A stretch of 64,000 nt of DNA, from positions 6,215,208 to 6,279,207 of the forward strand of contig NC_135221.1 of the NCBI RefSeq assembly GCF_052324685.1, in the 5' to 3' direction. Below are positions 26,420 to 38,450 of this stretch, in pieces. The translations under genes and the position numbers were made by a program. The notes below the pieces were generated by a model. It had not been told where the DNA came from, ran no database searches, and worked only from the letters and a program-made list of their open reading frames with translations. This stretch comes from Brachyhypopomus gauderio (lineage: Eukaryota > Chordata > Actinopteri > Gymnotiformes > Hypopomidae). The number at the start of each line of letters is the position of its first letter. The stretch's first letter is position 1.

Positions 26420-26790
26420 AACCACGTGCGTCGGCGTCATTACCCAATGAGCGCCAGCACCGGGGGGGAGCCAAATTACGCCGAGTCGCTGTTCAGCTGT
26501 CCTGCGCCAGTGACGCGATTATCCCGTCGGTGTCGGAGGAGCGAGCGGGATCTGAGCGCGAGGCCCCGCCGCAGGAGTGTCCGTGGCAGCTGTGTCCCGG
26601 TGCCGCAATTGAGAGCAGTTACTGAGAGGCTGTGATGGAGGGTGATCAGTCATCCGCCGTAATGAAGTGCAGTCTGGAGTGTTGCCGGCGTGATTAATGA
26701 CGGCGGAGTTTGCGGCGATAGAGTCGACACCGGCTGCCTCGTCCACCCGTAATGCCGTTCGCCCCGCAGACGTCTGAGCAAGTTTCCGTA
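26420..26790. promoter_or_regulatory. CpG-rich patch left of the transposon nest
   Basis: CpG-dense, GC-rich stretch (for example CGGTGTCGGAGGAGCGAGCG and GCGCGAGGCCCCGCCG) ending in a (CA)n that is the target of the outermost nested transposon. A CpG island is possible, but no transcript start or protein can be assigned. Confidence 0.35.
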
Positions 26791-27024
26791 AAGTTAGCGG
26801 CAGGACACACACACACACACACACACACACTAGGGCTGCACGATTAATCGTATTTTTATCGTTATCGCGATGTGAAGTTTCACGATAAACACATCGAAAG
26901 AGCCACGATAACTCCTTGAATAACAGCAAACTCAAATTGCGTTATCCTCGTCCAGCAATAGAGGGAGCTATTCGCGCTGCAGACTATGATCACGTGACGT
27001 AAGTAGGCAAGAGGCAGAGTGAGG

Positions 27025-27299
27025 CAGAGTTGCCGGGTTCGCGGTTTTCACGCCAAATTGGGCTTGTTTGAAAATCCAGCCGCGGGTAAAAATTCTGGGG
27101 CCGCGGGGTGCGGTTTTTTGGGCTACTTTTGAGTTGGGCTACTGCGGAAGTTGTTACAAGTCAACACTAAGAATCGATCGCGATATAATACTTAATTTGT
27201 CTCCAGTTCACACTCGCAACACCCCCCCCCCCCCCCCCCGCCGACAACTTACACTCGCAGATTTTGTGCGGAAAACTTTTGTAGGACCTGGCAACCCTG
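27025..27299. mobile_element. small hAT-like element M inside L1
   Basis: Left end CAGAGTTGCCGGGTTC and right end the complement of CAGGGTTGCCAGGTCC form a terminal inverted repeat with 13 of 16 matches. Flanks GAGTGAGG (27017-27024) and GAGTGGGG (27300-27307) are an eight-base target duplication with one mismatch. The 275-base element contains a C run (27223-27239) and the TATATCGCGATCGAT-type module also seen in elements L4 and Z. No coding capacity: a miniature element. Confidence 0.7.
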
Positions 27300-27469
27300 G
27301 AGTGGGGTGAACACGCTCATCAGACACGCGATTTGGTTTAAGCCTGGTTTACACTTGATGCGGCGCGAGGGTCCGGGAGGCGAAAATAACGTAATCGCGG
27401 TGGCTTCGCCCGTGTGCAATTGCCTCGCGCGCTGTCGATTCACGAGGTCGTGCACCTCTCGAATTTTGT

Positions 27470-27887
27470 AAGTTCGCGCGCGCCGCGTCTCGGCGCAATG
27501 AGAACAGTCATGTTTGCAGGGTTCATACACCTATACAAGGTGGAATTCAAGCACTTGTACGTCACTTTCAAGGTCCATTTCAATAATTCCCAGCACGTTA
27601 TTGAATTAAATATTTATACATATACTCTAAATGATTCGAAATAATTCGCTTTTTTATCACATTATTTAATGTTATTATTTATTTAAAGTTCGCGCGCGCC
27701 GCGTCTCGGCGCAATGAGAACAGTCATGTTTGCAGGGTTCATACACCTATACAAGGTGGAATTCAAGCACTTGTACGTCACTTTCAAGGTCCATTTCAAT
27801 AATTCCCAGCACGTTATTGAATTAAATATTTATACATATACTCTAAATGATTCGAAATAATTCGCTTTTTTATCACATTATTTAATG
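27470..27887. repeat. 202-base tandem duplication within L1
   Basis: Copies at 27470-27671 and 27686-27887 are separated by 14 AT-rich bases. I see no mismatch between them. Each starts AAGTTCGCGCGCGCC and ends TTATCACATTATTTAATG. A diverged third copy lies in opposite orientation at about 29379-29540 inside L5. Confidence 0.9.
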
Positions 27888-28629
27888 GATATTTATTTTC
27901 AAAACGCCCAATCTTAACGTCTTCACGTTCTCTCATGTTTCGTCCTGGAATTACAAGGGGCTCGTATTTGTTAACGTAATACAAGACAGGCCCGTAGCCA
28001 GCATTGTGATGGGGGGGATCTTTTTCCCCCAAAAGTGGACTTCATTTGGCTCTCTACTCCAATGCCCCCTAAATACGTGAGCGCACTTCAAACCTTTTAT
28101 TTACACAAATTTTATTCATTATAAGCAAGGTTGCCAACTTTTCAAAATCACTAGGACTGAGATTTGATTTGGGGGCGGGGGGGGGGGTGTATGTCAAACG
28201 TTGACCGGGGGGGAGTTATGTCTTATATGTTTCCTCTATGCTGTGCCTAAAGCGATCGATCGCCAGTGGTTGGCGCTAGAGGTCTGCACTCCCGCGGTAA
28301 TCCCGCGGGTCCCGCGGGACCCGACTGAATATCTTGCGGCGCGGGACAGAATTTAATTGTTATTGGCGGGAGCGGGAATTGAATTAGTCCAGGCGATGCG
28401 GGAGCGGGACCACATATACATGTAGAAAAATCCCGCAAATTAATAGTCTAGAAAATTATAATAATAACAACGCAATGATTTCCATGCATAAGGAACAGGA
28501 CGAAAACAACTAATCATTCGGTAAGTAAGCAATAAACTAATTCAAAATATTGGCTAAGCAACTGATCACGTGAACATGAAGTGTGCGTCATTTTGTCATT
28601 TTGATACAGAAATGGCAGAGACTGTAGAC

Positions 28630-30066
28630 CAGGGGTCGGCAACCTTTGAGACATGGAGTGCCAACTTTAACATGTCCAGTCAATAAGTGTGCCACTATGG
28701 CAGCGAGTTTAAATTGTTGACCGAGGGGGGGGGGGGTGTAAATCGACACAAAAAGTATTATATCGCGATCGATCCAAGTTTAAACTAGTGATGGGATTTT
28801 CGGCTCTATTTTGAGATGCGGCTCTAATGGCTCTTCTTACTGTGGAGAGCCGGCTCTTTTCGGCTCCCAAACGGCTCCCCATATATATTTTTTGCATTAT
28901 TAATTAATGGCTTAAACCTAATTTTATTACATTTTGTTTCATTATTGACATTGTTAAGCACTTGTGATGAGTAAAAATGCTGCATAACAATGCTTTATAA
29001 ATAAAAATTTTATTATAACCTAAAATAGAACGCAATACAGCTTGGTCAATTGCCTGCCGTTTCCACAAAAATGTGGAGACTTTTTTTTCAGTGTTTTCCC
29101 ACCACATTATTAACTAAAATCTGCGTGTGATTGGTCAGATGTGTGGAGCACACGCTTGACATGCGGGCAGTGGAGACATTCTTTGCAGTGTTGTCCGAAA
29201 CGATATGTGGTAGTATAAAGAAACACCCCTCAAAAACAGGGGAAGGAACATTTACCTGACGAAAATTAATGTTGCATTGTGTTCCAGGTTAGAAAAGTGC
29301 TAAAGTAGGCTAAAGTAGGCTACTTGAAAATGTAACTGTATTTTGTTTCACAACAAATAGATGTCTGACTGAATCGATGTGATAAAAAAGCGAATTATTT
29401 CGAATAATTTCGAGTATATGTATAAATATTTAAGTTTAAGGTGCTGGGAAATATTGAAAATTGACGTACAAGTGCTTAAATTCCACCTTGTAAAGGTGTA
29501 TGAAGCCGGCATACACGACTTTGTTCATTGCGCTGAAGAGGTGCACGACCTCGCTTCGCACGGGGGTCCTCGCGCAGGGGCGGAGCCACCGCGATTGCGC
29601 AGGTCCCTCGCGCAGGTCGCGACGCGCCAAGTATGCTCTACCACTGGCAGAAACAGAGCAATACGCGCAAGGAGAGGGAGAGACAGCGAGGCACCGAAGG
29701 ACAAATAAAATCGATGTTGGAAAAAAACTGTGGCACTTGCAGAGCACAAGCGCAATACTGAACGAAAAAGCGGCTCCCAAATAGGATCCTAAAACGGCTC
29801 CCATTGTGGAGCCGGTTCCAATCGTTCACTTTAAAGAGCCGGATCGTTCGCGAACGACACATCACTAGTTTAAACGCCTCCGCCGTTCGCGCGAGGTGTG
29901 CGTGCGGAGTCGCGCGCTACGGTCACTCGCGAAAGTATAATCCATTAATATAATAATTTATATTAAAATATATATTTTTGCTGATGCTGGTCCAGCGTGT
30001 CGTGTGCCAGTGACTATGCCTCGGTGTGCCAATGGTGGCACGCGTGCCGTAGGTTGCCGACCCCTG
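28630..30066. mobile_element. hAT element L4 with CAGGGGTCGGCAACCT termini
   Basis: A perfect 16-base inverted repeat CAGGGGTCGGCAACCT and a perfect eight-base target duplication CTGTAGAC (28622-28629 and 30067-30074). Termini of this type belong to the Charlie/Tip100-like hAT groups. With L5 removed it is about 350 bases: a G run (28722-28736) followed by TATTATATCGCGATCGAT on the left, and CCGCCGTTCGCGCGAGG on the right. No transposase. Confidence 0.88.
28786..29867. mobile_element. hAT element L5, innermost of the nest
   Basis: Starts TAGTGATGGGA and ends in the complement of TAGTGATGTGTCG; the perfect part of the inverted repeat is eight bases. The eight-base target duplication is GTTTAAAC (28778-28785 and 29868-29875), itself palindromic. 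Subterminal regions carry several CGGCTC/GAGCCG motifs (CGGCTCTATTTTG, GAGCCGGCTC, CGGCTCCC) at both ends, as hAT transposase binding sites often do. The middle (about 29172-29690) is homologous in opposite orientation to the body of L1. No intact transposase. Confidence 0.82.
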
Positions 30067-31410
30067 CTGTAGACGGTCAACCAGTTTCAGCTGTGGAAAA
30101 TTCTATTAAAACAGGCGAATACACCACAATTAAGCCAACTACAGGAAAGTCTGATGTATGGAAGTCATATTCCATTGTAATTAATGGAGATGGAAATCGG
30201 CTTGTTGTGATACATGTCAGAAAGTGTTGGTGTACGTCATCAGAAATGGGACAGCGCGATCCATCGCTATATTGCTGTTTTAATAAATACATAAGAAAAT
30301 TTCAAGTACTAAATCTAATTAATTCAATTCATATTAGGATTGCGGGCGGGGGCGACAGAAATGTGTATGTGGTGGGCGGGTGCGGGATTAAAACAAGCGA
30401 TTTTTTGGCCGGTGCGGGCGGGAGCGGGATTAAAACGAGCAGGTGCGGGCGGGAGCGGGATTAAAACAAGCGATTTTTTGGCGGGAGCGGGTCTAAAACA
30501 AGCGGGAGCGGGATTAAAAAAGCAGTCCCGCGCAGACCTCTAGTTGGCGCCAGAGCGAACTAGTAACTCTTGGAATCATAGATGTAGATCGGAGATAAAT
30601 AAACTAGATTTTTTTTTCAGCATGAGAAATCGGATGTATGTTGGGTGAGCGTGTGAAAACGGTCAAATGCGTGTGTCTCACGCTCATTGCGTGAGAGTTG
30701 GCAACACTGTTATAAGTTTGTTGTGAGTCTGCTGTTGCTGTCCTTATTTGTTCGTCTGTATATTCACCGGAGATTAACAATTCATTCATTGAATAGCCTA
30801 CCTATCTTGAGGGGCATGTGTGTACGGAGGGAGGGTGCGGGGGCGGGGGGGGGGGGATCGAACGAACCCTTCGATCCCCCCTGGCTACGGGCCTGCAAGA
30901 GAATTGTTCAGTCAGACAGATATTTGTTGTGAAACGAAGTAGTTACAATTTCAAGCTTTTTAAAATACTTTAGCCTAAATTCCAGCACTTTTCAAACCTG
31001 AAACACAAAGCAACATTAAAATTGGTCAGGTAAAAGTTCATTCCCCTGTATTTGAGGGGTGTTTTTTTTATACTACTAGGCCTACATATCGTTTCGGACA
31101 ACACTGCAAAGAATGTGACACGGCAAGATTAAACGCTTCCGCCGTTCGCGGAGGTTAACGAGGTGTGCGGAGTCGCTCACTCGTGAAAGTATAAACCTAG
31201 ATTGAATCTATTGTTGAATAAACCTGCAAAATATTTGGAATTATTCTGGATTCATTACACAGTAAAAAACAAAACAAATTAACGTGCTGCTGTTCAGAGA
31301 GACACTACATTTCTGTATTTTAATCTTAATTTATCGTGGTTCACATCGATATCGGGATATCCAACAATGTTATCGCACGTCGCAATTCTAGTCCATATCG
31401 TGCACCCCTA

Positions 31411-33052
31411 ACACACACACACACAGGGCAAAGCTGGGCAAACTGGGGAATGTCCATTATGCTCTGGTGATGTCATCTCACAGTATTACGGTGTTCCCTC
31501 AAACACATTTCTTGTTTCCATCATGTCTAGTTAAGAGCACATGGCACTTCCTCCAGGCATTAGCTGTGCACAATACACAGTGTTTCTGAACAGGAACCTG
31601 TTCACATATAAATGCATATACACATACATATAAACTCATTTAGAGTTATTTATGCAATCACCTTAAATGTGTTACAGGCCTTTTCTGGACAGATTGAATG
31701 CAGAAAATAAAGTGATGTTCCTAAACAGAGATGTCAGTGGTTATTCATGAAAGTTCATATACATGAAGCGAATTTTGTTTTCTCAGGTGAACATTAATTG
31801 AAAATACATCATATATAACGTGTCTTTTCCTTCCAGCAATTTTTTGACAGACCACTCAGAACCAGTAAAATGCATTGAGACATATTAAAGTCATTCTAAA
31901 CTCTCCTCTGTCCCAGAGCTGACACATCCGTTAGAATACTAGTGCGGTGGCAATGCTGCCTTCCAGGAAATGTTTTATAGTTTGCAGTTGTGATATTCTG
32001 AATGACCTGTAGATGTTGATAACACTCTCAGCAACTTTGCTTTAACACTGACAAAATGAGCTCGGAGTTTCGCAGCAATCTCCTCCTGACGGCCGCGTTT
32101 AGGCCAAGCGCCTTTCCCTCCAGTCTGCGCATCTTCCAACTCTCATTTCACACACCTGCTGCAGCGAAGGGGCTTCAGGACGGAGCGCTTCATGCACCAG
32201 GTGTGCCAGACTGCAGTCGAGTGACCACAGACCAACCCCCACTTCAGCACATTTGCAAGTCAAAATGTGTCCACAGTGGAATGCAGTGAAACACCCTTCA
32301 GGGCTCAGAGGCTGCTCTCCGGAAGTCTTGTTTCTTTTTTTCAGGGAAGCTTGTTGCTGCTTTCAAATCCAAACCTTCTGCGTAATATCATTTGAGGCGA
32401 CACACTGATACAATGTGTTTTAATCACCGTATTATGGTTTTTGCTACTGCCTAGAATAAGATGGGTTAATATGAAAGAGCCAGACAAGAGAGCTGAGGTT
32501 TTAGGACACAGCTGCTACGAATGCAACGCTGTGCATACCTGCTCTGTTCCAGATGACCTCTGCTCCTCTCACCCAGGCCAGATCACGATGAAACCCTGGA
32601 ACACAGGCGGGTGAAACCCCCACTGCAGGGACGGCTCCACCGTGCCACACAATACCACACAATAGGAGACAGGCATGAAAAGCAAAGCAAGCAAGCTGCC
32701 AGATTGGGCCAGGACCACTGGAATGAAGCCAAGCAGCACTAATGAGAGGATTATCCAGGTAAATGAAGCAATGGGCTGTTTATTTATGGGGTTTAGACAA
32801 AGAGAGTAATCACAGGGCTGTCTTCATAAGGTCCCGCTCTAAATCATCCACACTAAAGGAAATTGCAGAGAAACGCCAAAGTCATAAAGGCTAAACTGAA
32901 GGAATATGTTTCATTTAACCTCTGACAGTGGCTAAATGAGCTGAGGGAACAGCGCCCCCTTGAGCCAGGGCCTGATACTCCTACTGCGATGCCTCTCACA
33001 ACCTGAGCACACAGACAATATCAGCTGCTGCTGGTTTTCTGCCTTCGCTTCA
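31411..33052. other. no gene supported
   Basis: AT-rich sequence. A frame at 32056-32289 has no recognisable domain or homologue that I know. Nothing else is visible. Confidence 0.4.
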
Positions 33053-33715
33053 AAAGCAGACTGTGCTTCTGTAGACAAGCACCTGTGTTAACTCATTAAA
33101 AGTAGACTGTGATTCTATAGACAAGACTGTGCTTCTATAGACCAGCACCTGTGTTAATTCATTAAACACAGACTGTGCTTCTGTAGACAAGCACCTGTGT
33201 TAACTCATTAAAAGCAGACTGTGTTTCTATAGACAAGACTGTGCTTCTATAGACCAGCACCTGTGTTAATTCATTAAACACAGACTGTGCTTCTGTAGAC
33301 AAGCACCTGTGTTAACTCATTAAAAGCAGACTGTGTTTCTATAGACAAGACTGTGCTTCTATAGACCAGCACCTGTGTTAATTCATTAAACACAGACTGT
33401 GCTTCTGTAGACAAGCACCTGTGTTAACTCATTAAAAGCAGACTGTGTTTCTATAGACAAGACTGTGCTTCTATAGACCAGCACCTGTGTTAATTCATTA
33501 AACACAGACTGTGCTTCTGTAGACAAGCACCTGTGTAATTCATTAAAAGCAGACGTTGCTTCTATAGACAAGACTGTGCTTCTATAGACCAGTACCTGTG
33601 TTAACTAAAAAAAAACAGCCTATGCTTCTATAGACAGACAACTGTGTTAACTCATTAAAAGCAGTCTGTGCTTCTATTGACAAGCACCTGTGTTAACTCA
33701 TTAAAAGCGGCATTA
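33053..33715. repeat. 112-bp satellite-like array, about six copies
   Basis: CTGTGCTTCTGTAGACAAGC recurs at 33061, 33173, 33285 and so on, a period of 112 bases. Each unit contains two related sub-units, GACTGTGCTTCTATAGACCAG and GCACCTGTGTTAA(C/T)TCATTAAA. Central copies are nearly identical; edge copies have decayed. Confidence 0.93.
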
Positions 33716-34202
33716 AAGAGTCACCTGGCCAAAAGCAAAACAGACTTTTCTTTCATCTCTTGTCTCTTTTCTTTTCCAGTCTTGAGCAACCATGGTTGCC
33801 CCTCATTGATAGCCTAGTGCTTCCCTATCGCTTTTTGCCCCCTCTCTGATTTTTGCTGCATGTCATTTAATAGAATACAGCAACCCAGCAGTAGCGGAGG
33901 TCCTTGGAGACCATCCAATGCTCTGAGTTAGCAGAGGTTCCACTGCAGAACACTCCATTTACACGCCACTTACTTCGAAGCATTCGCTGTAGATGTTCCA
34001 ACAACAGAACGCACCCACAGGTGTAACCTGTAATGTGAATGATGAATATACATTTCTGACAATCACCTAACCAAATCCTCCACTTCGCTGCTGAGAAGCA
34101 AGCAAGGCATATGCCTTTAAGAGACTTACAGAGACTAACAAAGCATTTCAGATATGGGCCAGATAAAAGAGCATTAAGAGGCCGTGCCTACAGCAGTCTT
34201 CT

Positions 34203-34448
34203 AGAACTACGACATATGTATACATGATGACATACGTATACATGATGACATACATATACATGACAACATACATATACATAATAACATATACATGACCACA
34301 TACATGATGACATACGTATACATGATGACATACATGACGTCATAAGTATACATGATAACATATACATGACGACATACGTATACATGATGGCATACATATA
34401 CGATAACAAATACATGATGACATACGTATACATGATGACAGACATATA
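34203..34448. repeat. ACATGATGACATACGTAT minisatellite
   Basis: Imperfect units of about 17-18 bases, TACATGATGACATACGTA with CATATA variants, repeated roughly 14 times. Confidence 0.92.
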
Positions 34449-37193
<2,745 letters not shown>

Positions 37194-37985
37194 CTATTTG
37201 TTACTCGCTTCTCCGGGGAATATGTCTTCATACGCGGGCGGCAACTCGTTTGGAAGTGGGTAAGAGAAAGGGTAAGAGTGGTTCAATTCTGGATCGCTTG
37301 GCGAGTAGCCCGGTAGTTCGATGGACGGGTGGCCGCAACATTGCACTTCCACGCCGGCCTCGTCAAACACGTGAAATACCCCCAGGTTAATATAAGACAC
37401 CGGTTGGAATTCCGCCACCGCAAAGTCCCGTTCCTCGTTGAGAATGATCGCCCCCGCGCTCCGCCTCTGCGTGCGCCTTCTTCTATAAAACTGCGCGGTT
37501 TGGTACCTCTTAATGATCACCAGGTTCATCAACCCTATGAGACATTCCAAAGTGTTAAGAATGGTAGATATGACCAGACCTCTCTGATAATCCTTCAGCT
37601 GATCGCATACGGGATTTAGATCCACAGAGTCCAAGCAATAGTGCGAATATTTCCGCTCCACCAGCGACACGGTGTCGCCATCCACCACGGCCCCCGAGAA
37701 CGCCGTGAGAATTCCCAGAAGGAACACCAAGACTCCAAAGAGAAAGAAATTCCGACAGCCCGGTTTCCCTTTGCAACACACGAGCGCCATCCCCAACAAC
37801 ACCTGCCCGAGTCCGACAAGTATTCCCGAGTAAAAAGCCCCGGCCGAGGTCCCGAGGTGGAAATGTACTTTCACTTGGGATCCCAGAGAGATGCATTTGA
37901 ATCCAACGACAACTGTGCTTATGGCACAGACAAAAAGCAGACTGCTGGAGACGATGGCACACAGTCCTTGCCCACTCAACTTCAT
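37194..37985 (-). CDS. tmem271: transmembrane protein 271-like, four-pass membrane protein
   Basis: An intact uninterrupted 263-residue frame, read as a single-exon gene. Four hydrophobic segments at about residues 8-28, 48-71, 79-101 and 136-158 give a tetraspan topology with short N- and long C-terminal cytoplasmic tails. Between segments 3 and 4 is GDTVSLVERKYSHYC, which I recall as the signature of TMEM271 and its TMEM255 relatives, with further Cys at 127. The tail has a basic cluster RRRRTQRR (168-175), SYINLGVFH (197-205) and a PPAY motif (249-252), a potential ligand for WW domains of Nedd4-type ubiquitin ligases. The start at 37985 places the first membrane segment just inside the protein as in family members. 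The molecular function of the family is not established; the family name is from memory of sequence, and a TMEM255-like paralogue is the alternative. Confidence 0.75.
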   Translation of the reverse strand: MKLSGQGLCAIVSSSLLFVCAISTVVVGFKCISLGSQVKVHFHLGTSAGAFYSGILVGLGQVLLGMALVCCKGKPGCRNFFLFGVLVFLLGILTAFSGAVVDGDTVSLVERKYSHYCLDSVDLNPVCDQLKDYQRGLVISTILNTLECLIGLMNLVIIKRYQTAQFYRRRRTQRRSAGAIILNEERDFAVAEFQPVSYINLGVFHVFDEAGVEVQCCGHPSIELPGYSPSDPELNHSYPFSYPLPNELPPAYEDIFPGEASNK

Positions 37986-38024
37986 TATATTCCTCCTCTA
38001 CCACTCCCGGTCTCTCTCCCTCCT

Positions 38025-38450
38025 TCATCCTCCTTTGTCCTCCTCGTCAGCTCTTCTCGAAGCGCTGTCAGACTGTGACATGACTTGCCGGTGATTACTG
38101 TTCAAATCGAGGACCTCCGGAGCTGCGCACTGTGCGCCCCTTTCGCGCCGCTTCAGAAATGGATTAATTATTGATAGGCAGGGCGCGCTCCTTCTGTGGT
38201 ACCAGCCCCCTAAAGCCAGTTTAAAGGTAGTGATTACCTTCATGACCCTCTCCCGCCACCCACTCCCCTACGCGATAAAGCGCGTCTCCGAGCCGTGCTT
38301 CGATCGCCGATGGGGAAGCGATTCCCTCCCGCTCTTTCTGCGCTCGCACGGCGTGCACCCCGCTGATGCGCGGCACCGACGCGCCACCGCGAGCGCACAT
38401 CACGGTGCGCTTTGCTTCTTGGGTTTGAAGTTGGCCATTTGGCTGGAAAC
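38025..38450 (-). promoter_or_regulatory. CpG-rich upstream region of tmem271
   Basis: Immediately upstream of the tmem271 start on its strand. CpG is frequent (TTTCGCGCCGCTTC, CACCGACGCGCCACCGCGAG), in contrast to the AT-rich flanks. This composition and position fit a CpG-island promoter and 5' untranslated region. No TATA box was identified. Antisense open frames here are by-products of GC content. Confidence 0.55.

Larger units (their letters stand above)
28612..30464 (+). pseudogene. possible hAT transposase N-terminus split by L4
   Basis: An ATG at 28612 opens a frame of six codons up to 28629, where L4 is inserted. The same frame resumes at 30075, immediately after the second copy of the target duplication, and continues to 30464. 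The resumed part contains a KSDVWKSY segment followed by hydrophobic residues, the spacing with which BED zinc fingers of hAT transposases begin, but the expected C-x2-C and H/C ligands are not clear. After about 100 residues the frame enters the subterminal GCGGGA repeats, so most of a transposase is missing. The BED assignment is inference from a short match. Confidence 0.4.
28277..30542. mobile_element. hAT element L3 with TAGAGGTCTGC termini
   Basis: An 11-base inverted repeat TAGAGGTCTGC at both ends and a perfect eight-base target duplication GTTGGCGC (28269-28276 and 30543-30550). The homologous sequence at 49309-49330 has one GTTGGCGC and no insert, giving an empty-site comparison. 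The left end has CCCGCGG-rich sequence; the right end has an array of GCGGGAGCGGGATTAAAA units (30345-30530). A possible transposase N-terminus is coded on the plus strand and is split by L4. The rest of a transposase is absent, so this is a decayed or deleted copy. Confidence 0.88.
28126..30709. mobile_element. element L2b, third shell of the nest
   Basis: Termini CAAGGTTGCCAACT and the complement of CAGTGTTGCCAACT are inverted repeats, flanked by the seven-base direct repeat TTATAAG (28119-28125 and 30710-30716). With its insertion removed it is about 310 bases. Its right half (TGAGCGTGTGAAAACGG, ATGCGTGTGTCTCACGCTC) matches the element at 49205-49474. It holds the insertion of L3 inside its GTTGGCGC sequence. 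Confidence 0.72.
27987..30895. mobile_element. element L2 with CAGGCCCGTAGCCAG termini
   Basis: A perfect 15-base inverted repeat CAGGCCCGTAGCCAG at both ends, flanked by the five-base duplication CAAGA (27982-27986 and 30896-30900). With its insertion removed it is a miniature element of about 320 bases with G runs near both ends (GATGGGGGGGATC left, GATCGAACG and poly-G right). The five-base duplication differs from the eight bases usual for hAT elements; some hAT lineages are reported to use five. Family assignment is therefore an inference. Confidence 0.8.
26831..31410. mobile_element. hAT-like element L1, outermost of the nest
   Basis: Begins TAGGGCTGCACGAT and ends in the complement of TAGGGGTGCACGAT, so the termini form a 14-base inverted repeat with one mismatch. 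The TAGGG start and eight-base ACACACAC on both sides fit Ac/hAT-type transposition, but the flanks are a CA microsatellite and cannot prove the duplication. It carries two independent insertions: element M at 27025-27299 and the stack starting at 27987. The body has short CG-rich and AT-rich segments and a 202-base tandem duplication. I found no transposase frame, so it was non-autonomous. The body shared with element L5 is in opposite orientation. Confidence 0.8.

Noticed and set aside
37329..38078. Plus-strand frames opposite tmem271
   Set aside because: Antisense shadows of a conserved coding sequence.
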